A stretch of DNA of 5,693 nucleotides from Anaerolineaceae bacterium (GTDB taxonomy: Bacteria; Chloroflexota; Anaerolineae; Anaerolineales; Anaerolineaceae): the NCBI GenBank assembly GCA_011620445.1, contig WOZB01000031.1, positions 1 to 5,693 of the forward strand, in the 5' to 3' direction. Position numbers and translations under genes: made by a program. The notes under the pieces are model-generated. The model did not search any database. It was not told the DNA's origin and saw only the letters and a program-made list of their open reading frames with translations. This document shows, in pieces, positions 1 to 5,265 of the stretch; the first letter of the stretch is position 1, and every line of letters starts with the position of its first letter.

Positions 1-582
1 GGCAACAATCAGCATCAAGAAAAAATCGCGAAATTTCGAAAATATTTTGAGCTCCGGGGCGTCTTTCCAGACTACCTGGTTAAAGGCAACTGCCAGCAGC
101 GAGCCCATTGCCAGCCCCAAGCTCAATCCGGTTAATAAACGCAGCCAGTTTTGAGAGGGATAAATTTGCTTTAAGCCTGGCAGCAAACCAATGGCTGAAT
201 TGATGCCGTCAAGTGCAAAGCTTATAAAGAAGACAGCAAAAATAGCCCAGACCCAAAGTGGAGGAAATCCATTGCGTTTACCCTGCAGCCAGGTAAACCC
301 AAGCCCAAGCAGGCAACCTAAATACATACCGGTACACCGGGCGCAAAGAGGAAATTGATGTTCAGCATCAAAAAACGAATGGCTTGGAATTTGATGGCAG
401 ACAGCATAACCGACCATACGGATTTTTTCCCAAAAGCCCGGAGGGGTCAGCGCAAGCCAAAAACCAAGTGCAACGAGCGCCAGAGCGGCCAAAACCGTGA
501 GCCAGGATCTGCTAACCTTCTGATCGCGCAAGCCCGCAGTTTCTTCCGCGGGGCTTAATCCTGGCACCTCGGGCGAGTTCAC
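1..582 (-). CDS. DUF2085 family membrane protein (partial, C-terminus beyond left edge)
   Basis: The reading frame is open from a GTG at 582 to the window edge, giving 194 residues without a stop. After a polar N-terminus, residues 27-45 form a membrane helix. The family's Cys/His signature follows: CHQIPSHSFF at 62-71, H75, then PLCARCTGMYLG at 79-90 (C80, C83). More hydrophobic helices lie at about 88-99, 109-124 and 150-170, with a conserved-looking LDGINSAIG stretch at 124-132. This pattern matches DUF2085 (small predicted multi-pass membrane proteins). No reaction is known for the family; the Cys/His residues suggest metal or redox chemistry, which is inference. The GTG overlaps the stop of the upstream reductase gene (GTGA, 579-582), so translation is probably coupled and the two genes share a transcript. 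There is no strong ribosome binding site before the GTG, which fits coupling. A later ATG near 398 would remove the first helix and is less likely. Confidence 0.85.
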   Translation of the reverse strand, partial: MNSPEVPGLSPAEETAGLRDQKVSRSWLTVLAALALVALGFWLALTPPGFWEKIRMVGYAVCHQIPSHSFFDAEHQFPLCARCTGMYLGCLLGLGFTWLQGKRNGFPPLWVWAIFAVFFISFALDGINSAIGLLPGLKQIYPSQNWLRLLTGLSLGLAMGSLLAVAFNQVVWKDAPELKIFSKFRDFFLMLIVA

Positions 583-1730
583 TCTGATGCTTCGTACAAT
601 TCTGCGTGGACCGTTTTGAGCCAATCAATAATTTCGATGTGTTGAGGGCATAAACCTTCGCATTGGCCGCATTCAATGCATTGATCGGCTTTGTTTTCCG
701 CCTGGATGCGGCGGTTGTAGTCAAAAACTGCCTGTTCTTTTTTGTCGTAGGCTTTGCCGTTATTGTAGATTTGGAAGATATCCGGGATGGCTACACCTGA
801 AGGGCAGGGCATACAATATTCACAATGTGTGCAAGAGATGGGTGCGAGGTTTTTGTAGGCTTCCCGCGCGGCGTCCACCACTGCCAGTTCTTGCTTGCTT
901 AAAGTATGGGGGCCACTTCGGTTAGCTGAAGCAATGTTTTGTTTCATTTGCTCCATATTACTCATGCCTGAAAGCAGCAGTGAAACTTCAGATTGGTTCC
1001 AGATCCACTGCAGCGCCCACTCGGCGGGGGTCCAGTCTTTTCCACTCTGATCAAAGACGGCCTGCACAGCTTGCGGCTGTGGGTTTAATGCCAGTTTTCC
1101 ACCGCGCAGCGGTTCCATCACCACCACACCCAGACCTTTGGCAGCCGCGGCTCTTAAGCCCTTAAGACCAGCCTGGTATTCGACATCCATATAGTTATAT
1201 TGGATCTGGCAGAAATCCCAGGCATCATAGCCATTCAAAATCGTTTCAAATGCCTGGTAGCGATCGTGGAAAGAAAAACCGAGTTTACGGATACTGCCGT
1301 CGGCTAACTTTTTCTCTGCCCAATCAAAAACCTTGTGCTTGAGGTAATTTTCCCAGGCGTGAATGTTTAAGGAGTGCAGCAAGTAGAAATCGATATGATC
1401 TGTTTGCAGTTTCTGCAATTGAAGGTCAAAGTATCTTTGCATGTCATCCTGGGAATTGATCAGCCAGGAAGGCAGCTTGGTTGCCAGGTAGGTCTTTTCG
1501 CGGTAACCCTCTCTCAGGGCTTGCCCGACGACCTTTTCGCCGGTTTCCTGGTGATATGACCAGGCAGTATCAATGTAATTTACACCGTGGTCGATGGCAT
1601 AGCGAATCATACCGATGGCTTCTTCTTCATCAATTTTGCCGGAATCATCACCAATTATGGGCAGGCGCATACAACCAAAGCCCAATGCAGAAACCCTAAG
1701 ACCACTTTTTCCAAAAGAACGATAATTCAT
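579..1730 (-). CDS. Aldo/keto reductase with C-terminal 4Fe-4S ferredoxin domain (COG1453 type)
   Basis: The protein is 383 residues. Residues 1-285 are an aldo/keto reductase TIM barrel opening with YRSFGKSGLRVSALGFGCMR. The expected catalytic tetrad is visible: D54 and Y59 in DTAWSYH, K85 in ATKLP, and H119 in YLLHS. Residues 300-309 (CTHCEYCMPC) and 351-361 (CIECGQCEGLC, then P) supply eight cysteines for two [4Fe-4S] clusters. This arrangement is typical of predicted oxidoreductases of COG1453, cytoplasmic enzymes thought to pass electrons between NAD(P)H or a ferredoxin and a carbonyl substrate; the substrate cannot be told from sequence. The start is set at the ATG at 1730, where the family N-terminus begins and an AAAGAG stands 5 bases upstream. 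The frame stays open upstream to 1952, but that part runs antisense into the permease gene and has no family similarity. The gene is first in a two-gene unit with the DUF2085 protein. Confidence 0.93.
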   Translation of the reverse strand: MNYRSFGKSGLRVSALGFGCMRLPIIGDDSGKIDEEEAIGMIRYAIDHGVNYIDTAWSYHQETGEKVVGQALREGYREKTYLATKLPSWLINSQDDMQRYFDLQLQKLQTDHIDFYLLHSLNIHAWENYLKHKVFDWAEKKLADGSIRKLGFSFHDRYQAFETILNGYDAWDFCQIQYNYMDVEYQAGLKGLRAAAAKGLGVVVMEPLRGGKLALNPQPQAVQAVFDQSGKDWTPAEWALQWIWNQSEVSLLLSGMSNMEQMKQNIASANRSGPHTLSKQELAVVDAAREAYKNLAPISCTHCEYCMPCPSGVAIPDIFQIYNNGKAYDKKEQAVFDYNRRIQAENKADQCIECGQCEGLCPQHIEIIDWLKTVHAELYEASE

Positions 1731-1817
1731 GCGTACTCTTTTCTCTATAAGCTTCCATTTTAAGCGATTTATGCAAAAATGCCCAATAAGATTACACGCT
1801 AACACAGAACAGTATAT

Positions 1818-1846
1818 TTGTTCCCGGTAATGATTACCGTTACAAT
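1818..1846 (+). promoter_or_regulatory. Sigma70-type promoter of the AI-2E/PerM-family gene
   Basis: TTGTTC at 1818-1823 and TACAAT at 1841-1846 are separated by exactly 17 bases. TACAAT matches the -10 consensus at 5 of 6 positions. Transcription would begin about 7 bases after the -10, at or next to base 1853, which is the GTG start codon. The transcript would then have little or no leader, in line with the lack of a Shine-Dalgarno sequence. The spacer is filled by the 7-1-7 palindrome listed below. Confidence 0.55.
1825..1839. promoter_or_regulatory. 7-1-7 palindrome, candidate repressor operator
   Basis: CGGTAAT-G-ATTACCG is a perfect inverted repeat with 7-base arms around one central base. 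It lies wholly between the -35 and -10 elements of the rightward promoter, where a bound protein would block RNA polymerase. The TAAT-N-ATTA core and 7-1-7 geometry are like those of Fur-family (Fur/Zur/PerR) sites, but the outer bases differ from the textbook TGATAAT-N-ATTATCA, so the regulator is a guess. Confidence 0.5.
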
Positions 1847-1852
1847 AATTAT

Positions 1853-3169
1853 GTGAGTACAGAGAAAACCAGCCCACCATCCAACGACCTGCAGAAGGCC
1901 GCTCAAGCTGAACAGGAAAAACCTGAAAATCAGGCTTCTCCAGCCTGGCCAACAGGCTTCAAGCTCATCATTACGCTCCTTCTGATTGTGGGTTCCTTTG
2001 TGGTCTTCTTTTACTTCAAAGAATACTTTGCCCTGATCCTGATTGCCTTCCTGATTGCCTTCCTATTAAAACCGGCGATTCGTTGGCTCAACCTCCAATT
2101 CAAGCTTAATTGGGGGCTTGCAGTAGCCATTGTCTATATCCTTTTCTTGCTGGTCATCATTGGCGCAATTGCCGGGGGCGGCAGCTTCATCTTCAACCAG
2201 GGTCAAAATATTTTCAATCTAATTAAAACAAATTTGGGCGGCTTTAATGAGCTGGCTGTCAAATGGGCTGGAAAGACGGTGGCTTTTGGTCCATTCAGTC
2301 TCCAAATTCCGAAGATTGACACGGAACTATTATCCACTGAATTGCTTACCCGGTTGCAGCCCATCGTTGGAACTGCCGGGAGCGCCGTTACCAAAACCGT
2401 TGGCTTTGTAGGTTCCACACTTTTCAGGCTGCTGATTGTTTATATTCTTTCGATTTTCCTGGTGGGCGATGGCAAACAGAGGCCAAGCCCAAGTGAAACC
2501 CTTATCGCCACCGGATATGCGTACGATTTTCGGCGATTTATGCTTGAGGTCAATCGCATCTTTAACGCTTTCATACGCGGGCAATTTACAGTTATTGCCC
2601 TAACAGTGGCACTCTATTCCTTAATACTGGCAATCCTGGGTTTTCCTTACTTCCTTAGCCTGGCTCTGGTGGCTGGCGTGGGCAGGCTGGTGCCCTACCT
2701 GGGAGCATGGGTTACATGGATTACTTTTGGTGTCTCCGCGCTGGTGCTGAGGCCAACACCTTTTGGTTTGCAGCCGATTTCCTATATGCTTATTGTGCTT
2801 GCGATTGCCCTGTTGGTGGACCAATTGATTGATAATGGTTTTCAACCCCGCGTGATGGGCAAAGCCCTTTCTGTGCACCCGGCAGCTATCATGATCTCAG
2901 CTTTGGTCAGTGCCCAATTATTTGGCCTGCTTGGTCTTATTCTGAATGCCCCCATCCTGGCAACCGCCAAATTAGGCGGTCATTATGTGTTGCGAAAATT
3001 GTTGGACAAGGACCCCTGGGAAGGCATGGAATATCTCGATCGCACCAAGACCAAATCGTTCAAACGCTTTAAGAGATTTACCCGCGGCTTTTCCAAAGCC
3101 ATGCTATTTGCCTTTAATAGCTTTAAAAATTGGACAAGACACTTAAAGAAGACCAAACTTGTTCCTTAA
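1853..3169 (+). CDS. AI-2E transporter / PerM family permease
   Basis: The 438-residue protein is a multi-pass membrane protein of the PF01594 family (formerly UPF0118). Residues 1-33 are polar and disordered-looking. Hydrophobic segments lie at about 36-55, 57-74, 87-110, 187-205, 243-264, 266-298, 309-324 and 344-372, with a soluble stretch at about 112-185 between the third and fourth, the usual family plan. Family-like motifs are GRLVPYLGAW at 277-286 and the block DNGFQPRVMGKALSVHPAAI at 327-346, followed by QLFGLLGLILNAPILA. Members are reported as AI-2 exporters, Na+/H+ antiporters or unassigned permeases, so the substrate here is unknown. The start is GTG at 1853; the ATG two bases earlier reads into a stop at once. 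No Shine-Dalgarno sequence precedes it, consistent with a leaderless transcript. The C-terminus (about 398-438) is an unusually basic Lys/Arg/Phe-rich tail. No terminator follows, so some transcripts may read on into the next small gene. Confidence 0.9.
   Translation: MSTEKTSPPSNDLQKAAQAEQEKPENQASPAWPTGFKLIITLLLIVGSFVVFFYFKEYFALILIAFLIAFLLKPAIRWLNLQFKLNWGLAVAIVYILFLLVIIGAIAGGGSFIFNQGQNIFNLIKTNLGGFNELAVKWAGKTVAFGPFSLQIPKIDTELLSTELLTRLQPIVGTAGSAVTKTVGFVGSTLFRLLIVYILSIFLVGDGKQRPSPSETLIATGYAYDFRRFMLEVNRIFNAFIRGQFTVIALTVALYSLILAILGFPYFLSLALVAGVGRLVPYLGAWVTWITFGVSALVLRPTPFGLQPISYMLIVLAIALLVDQLIDNGFQPRVMGKALSVHPAAIMISALVSAQLFGLLGLILNAPILATAKLGGHYVLRKLLDKDPWEGMEYLDRTKTKSFKRFKRFTRGFSKAMLFAFNSFKNWTRHLKKTKLVP
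2039..2062 (+). repeat. 12-bp tandem duplication inside the permease gene
   Basis: CTGATTGCCTTC occurs twice in a row and encodes LIAFLIAF (residues 63-70) in the second membrane helix. The copies are identical at the DNA level, so the duplication is either recent or kept by chance. The reading frame is preserved. Confidence 0.8.
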
Positions 3170-3181
3170 CAATTCCGTTGC

Positions 3182-3210
3182 TTGATATCTGAGTGAAAAG
3201 TTGGGATAAT
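3182..3210 (+). promoter_or_regulatory. Strong sigma70-type promoter of the 70-residue protein gene
   Basis: TTGATA at 3182-3187 and GATAAT at 3205-3210 are 17 bases apart; each hexamer matches consensus at 5 of 6 positions. Transcription would start near 3217, giving a leader of about 20 bases that carries the ribosome binding site. The gene can thus be expressed independently of the upstream permease. Confidence 0.6.
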
Positions 3211-3225
3211 CAATAAAGATAAACC

Positions 3226-3231
3226 AAGGAG
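3226..3231 (+). promoter_or_regulatory. Ribosome binding site AAGGAG
   Basis: AAGGAG stands 6 bases before the ATG at 3238, a near-ideal Shine-Dalgarno sequence. It fixes the start of the small gene and suggests efficient translation. Confidence 0.85.
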
Positions 3232-3237
3232 AATAAA

Positions 3238-3450
3238 ATGGCAGACGAAAACAAAAAAGCCGTAAGCAGCATTGAACCAGTTACCACCACTATCGCAGAA
3301 ACAGAAAATTTCATGGCCTGGAAAGCTGATGAGCCAGATGGCGAAACAACTTACCACCTTGAACTGAACAATGTCACCCTGCATTTCTTCAATGAAGAAT
3401 GGAAAGAATTCCTCAAGCTGGTTGAAATAATCGTCGACGAAGAACTTTAA
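3238..3450 (+). CDS. Small acidic protein of unknown function (70 aa)
   Basis: I do not recognise a named family. The protein has 70 residues and is strongly acidic. Residues 1-25 are polar and Thr/Ser-rich, likely flexible. Residues 26-51 look like a small beta-sheet unit containing MAWKADEPDGETTYHLELNN followed by VTLHF. Residues 52-70 should form an amphipathic helix starting EEWKEFLKLVEIIV and ending DEEL. There is no signal peptide, membrane helix or cysteine, so it is probably cytoplasmic. Reality of the gene is supported by a near-consensus promoter, an ideal AAGGAG 6 bases before the ATG, sensible residue composition and a terminator just after the stop. It is on the same strand as the permease gene, 68 bases downstream, but a functional link is not shown. 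The sheet-plus-helix layout could fit a small binding or adaptor protein, which is speculation. Confidence 0.85.
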   Translation: MADENKKAVSSIEPVTTTIAETENFMAWKADEPDGETTYHLELNNVTLHFFNEEWKEFLKLVEIIVDEEL

Positions 3451-3473
3451 TCATCAACAGAGATGGAAAACAA

Positions 3474-3500
3474 AACGGTGCAGTCTGAGGCTGCACCGTT
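3474..3500. terminator. Bidirectional intrinsic terminator between convergent genes
   Basis: AACGGTGCAG (3474-3483) and CTGCACCGTT (3491-3500) form a perfect 10-bp stem with a 7-base loop TCTGAGG. It lies between the ends of the rightward small gene (3450) and the leftward coiled-coil gene (3528). Read leftwards, the stem is followed by TTTTGTTTT, a good U-tract. Read rightwards it is followed by AGTTTGTT, a poorer one. It should stop both transcripts, more strongly for the leftward gene. Confidence 0.85.
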
Positions 3501-3527
3501 AGTTTGTTAAGTGATGACTGAAAATTG

Positions 3528-4757
3528 TTAAAAGGCCATGACCAACAGCACTACCAGCAGTACCAGCACTAGCAAGCCAATCCCGAGCATGATATAGAAA
3601 TTGCGCAGCATCTCCGCATCCCGCGAAACTAAACGTGAGTTGGCCAGATCAAAACCCTGAGTGGCGGAACTCAATTGTTCTTTCTTGACATCCAGTTTCT
3701 GATAACTATCCTGCAACGCAGGCGAGTCTGGCCGAGCAGCGTACACCTTCGGGCCAAGGCTTTCGATGAGAGGGATCATTTTCTCTTTGATAGCAGCCAA
3801 TTCAGCCTGGCGGGATTTCAAATTGCTTTCCAAATTGCTCACTTGTTGATCGAGGGGCAACAAAGCGTCCTTATGCTCATTGGCAGCCTGATCCATCTGC
3901 GACTTGAGGTTGTCAATTTGCACAAGGTAAGGCCCTTGATCAGTCTCTAGTTTTTGTGATTGAGAGCTGAGTCCATTAATCTGGTCACCGAGGGCATAAA
4001 TGGTTTTACCCAGGGTGGCAATGCTATTGTTTAAACCGGCAATTTGAGAGTCCCTATCCGGAATATCAGAGCCTTGAAGATTGGCGATGCGAGTTTCGTA
4101 ATCGTGAGCTTCAGACTCCAACGCTTGCTTTTGCTCCACGGCTTTACGCAAGGTGGCAATAGCTTTGCCTTGTTCTGATTTCAAAAGGCTTAAGCTGTCC
4201 TTCATCTGGTTTAGCTGTACTTGCAGTTCTTTCGATTTTTGCTCATAGGCCGCGTTAAGCTTGTTGCGGGCATCCCGGCTTTTGGCTAATTCCAGTTGCA
4301 CCGCCTTCACAACATCTTCCATAGGCGCGGCTTGCGCCTGGAGCGCTTCCAACTGGCCATACTCATCTGCATAGGTCGGGTCACTCACCCGGGCATCCCA
4401 GGCTTGATGCCCAAGCGCGCGCAGCAGCTCCAGTTGTTCAGCTTCGGTGCGTCGCTTTTGGTTCTTGAAACGCGCCTGGTCCACTTTGGATCTGCCCAAG
4501 GCTAAACCTTCGCTGACCCATTTTTTTAGATCCCCTTTAATAAAGAAGTAGTAGGCGATGCCGATAGCCGTTAACAGCAGGACGATGGCAGCAATCAAGG
4601 GCAAGAATTGGATCGCGGTCGCGTCTGAAGCACCTTTGGCACCCTGTGAAAGCGCGGTAGGGTAGCGGGGGCTCTGCAGGCTGCAGGCATTCAGCAGACT
4701 GAGAATAATGGAAATAAAAAGTGAGTTCTTTAACCAACGAGCAATAAGGTGACGCAT
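3528..4757 (-). CDS. Coiled-coil membrane protein with N-terminal signal/lipobox and C-terminal membrane helix
   Basis: I do not recognise a named family. The protein has 409 residues. Residues 1-24 resemble a lipoprotein signal: basic N-region (RHLIARWLK), hydrophobic core, then LNAC with the Cys at 25. A membrane helix spans about 51-72, followed by basic residues (KGDLKK, then KNQKRR near 98-103). Residues about 105-385 are long Gln/Glu/Lys/Leu-rich helices with coiled-coil character, broken at GSDIPDRD (229-236) and around GPKVYAARPDSP (335-346). The extreme C-terminus, 388-408, is a second strong membrane helix. By the positive-inside rule the coiled coil would be cytoplasmic, with the N-terminal Cys and the C-terminus outside. 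A structural, scaffolding or membrane-shaping role is possible but not shown. The start at 4757 is chosen for its AGGAGG 6 bases upstream; an in-frame ATG at 4787 has no ribosome binding site. The gene stands alone and ends at the shared terminator. Confidence 0.85.
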   Translation of the reverse strand: MRHLIARWLKNSLFISIILSLLNACSLQSPRYPTALSQGAKGASDATAIQFLPLIAAIVLLLTAIGIAYYFFIKGDLKKWVSEGLALGRSKVDQARFKNQKRRTEAEQLELLRALGHQAWDARVSDPTYADEYGQLEALQAQAAPMEDVVKAVQLELAKSRDARNKLNAAYEQKSKELQVQLNQMKDSLSLLKSEQGKAIATLRKAVEQKQALESEAHDYETRIANLQGSDIPDRDSQIAGLNNSIATLGKTIYALGDQINGLSSQSQKLETDQGPYLVQIDNLKSQMDQAANEHKDALLPLDQQVSNLESNLKSRQAELAAIKEKMIPLIESLGPKVYAARPDSPALQDSYQKLDVKKEQLSSATQGFDLANSRLVSRDAEMLRNFYIMLGIGLLVLVLLVVLLVMAF

Positions 4758-4763
4758 ATTAAG

Positions 4764-4769
4764 CCTCCT
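4764..4769 (-). promoter_or_regulatory. Ribosome binding site AGGAGG of the coiled-coil protein gene
   Basis: Read on the minus strand, AGGAGG lies 6 bases before the ATG at 4757. This is an ideal Shine-Dalgarno sequence and decides the start in favour of 4757 over the in-frame ATG at 4787. Confidence 0.85.
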
Positions 4770-4786
4770 GTCCCTATGGCGGGACA
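4769..4786 (-). promoter_or_regulatory. Small hairpin abutting the ribosome binding site
   Basis: TGTCCC (4769-4774) and GGGACA (4781-4786) form a 6-bp, GC-rich stem with a 6-base loop in the leader of the coiled-coil gene. The stem ends on the first base of the AGGAGG. It could tune ribosome access or shield the message's 5' end. It has no U-tract, so it is not a terminator. Confidence 0.45.
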
Positions 4787-4856
4787 TACACTCTGTTGCA
4801 ACATAAATGCCAGCTGCAGGTTCTTACCCGTTGCAGCAAGCTAATCCGCCCTCCGC

Positions 4857-4869
4857 ACAACAATGTTGT
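4857..4869. promoter_or_regulatory. 6-1-6 palindrome upstream of the PII-like gene, candidate operator
   Basis: ACAACA-A-TGTTGT is a perfect inverted repeat about 55 bases before the ATG of the PII-like gene. It lies in the 167-base gap between two divergent genes and could act on either. It overlaps the weak -35 candidate at 4866-4871. No regulator can be named. Confidence 0.35.
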
Positions 4870-4894
4870 TTGATTTGGTAAAATTATTTGTAAA
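4866..4894 (+). promoter_or_regulatory. Possible promoter of the PII-like/exchanger operon
   Basis: TTGTTT (4866-4871) and TGTAAA (4889-4894) are 17 bases apart in an AT-rich tract just before the gene. Both hexamers are mediocre (3 and 4 of 6). The position is right for the operon promoter, but the exact elements are uncertain; TAAAAT at 4879-4884 is an alternative -10 without a -35. Confidence 0.3.
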
Positions 4895-4924
4895 GATTTC
4901 CTTCACCACTAGAAAGAGGTCGTT

Positions 4925-5263
4925 ATGTTTATGATATTTTTTGTTTTGGATGACCCGGACCAGCTTATGCCGGTATTGGAGGCATGGGAGAAGGCTGGCA
5001 TTCTAGGTGTCACAATCCTTGAAAGCACCGGCATGCAACGCGTAAAACACAAATTTGTGCCCATGCGTTTTTCGGTTCCATTTTACACAGATGAAGTGTG
5101 CCATCAAACTCTGATGGCAATTGTTGAGGACGAGGCACTTATCCAAACAGCCCTGGAAGCGGCAGAAAGTATCGTTGGAGACATTAATAATGGCCGCACG
5201 GGTGTTTTCGCCGCCTGGCCGTTAGTCTACACCAAAGGTCTCGACAAGAAGAAACCGGAATAA
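4925..5263 (+). CDS. PII-like (GlnB-fold) signal protein
   Basis: The 112-residue protein has the length and order of elements of a PII protein. Strand 1 is FMIFFVLD (2-9), helix 1 about 10-24 (DPDQLMPVLEAWEKA), strand 2 GVTILEST (28-35), a T-loop-like stretch about 36-60, strand 3 about 61-67, helix 2 about 68-83 (DEALIQTALEAAESIV), a B-loop-like GDINNGRTG (85-93) and strand 4 VFAAWPLVYT (94-103). The tail is KGLDKKKPE. Classical PII proteins bind ATP/ADP and 2-oxoglutarate as trimers and control transporters or enzymes by direct contact. The T-loop uridylylation tyrosine region of GlnB is absent, so this would be a divergent member, and its ligand is unknown. GAGG lies 5 bases before the ATG. 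An antiporter gene starts 2 bases after its stop, making regulation of that transporter the natural guess. The fold assignment rests on pattern matching by eye. Confidence 0.65.
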   Translation: MFMIFFVLDDPDQLMPVLEAWEKAGILGVTILESTGMQRVKHKFVPMRFSVPFYTDEVCHQTLMAIVEDEALIQTALEAAESIVGDINNGRTGVFAAWPLVYTKGLDKKKPE

Positions 5264-5265
5264 AA

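Larger units (their letters stand above)
1731..1852. promoter_or_regulatory. Divergent intergenic control region
   Basis: This 122-base AT-rich gap separates the leftward reductase gene from the rightward permease gene and must carry promoters for both. The rightward promoter is clear and listed separately. For the leftward gene, the best -10 match is TATACT read on the minus strand (complement of 1811-1816), but no good -35 stands 16-18 bases before it. A second weak candidate is TAAAAT on the minus strand near 1758-1763. The leftward start point is therefore uncertain. Confidence 0.6.

Noticed and set aside
355..558. 67-codon plus-strand frame
   Set aside because: It lies antisense to the DUF2085 gene, whose product has clear family motifs; the plus-strand product is low-complexity and polar with no ribosome binding site.
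1731..1952. 74-codon upstream extension of the aldo/keto reductase frame to an ATG at 1952
   Set aside because: It crosses the divergent promoter region and runs antisense into the permease gene. The family N-terminus begins at the ATG at 1730, which has a ribosome binding site.
2203..2878. Several minus-strand frames of 70-85 codons inside the permease gene
   Set aside because: They are shadows of the plus-strand permease, with no ribosome binding sites and no sensible domains.
4758..4787. In-frame ATG at 4787 as start of the coiled-coil protein
   Set aside because: It has no Shine-Dalgarno sequence and would translate through the leader hairpin and the AGGAGG, while 4757 has an ideal site and gives a proper signal sequence.
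4813..4836. Inverted repeat GCTGCA...TGCAGC in the divergent gap
   Set aside because: The arms are only 6 bases with a long 12-13 base loop and mismatched flanks; this is expected by chance and there is no U-tract.
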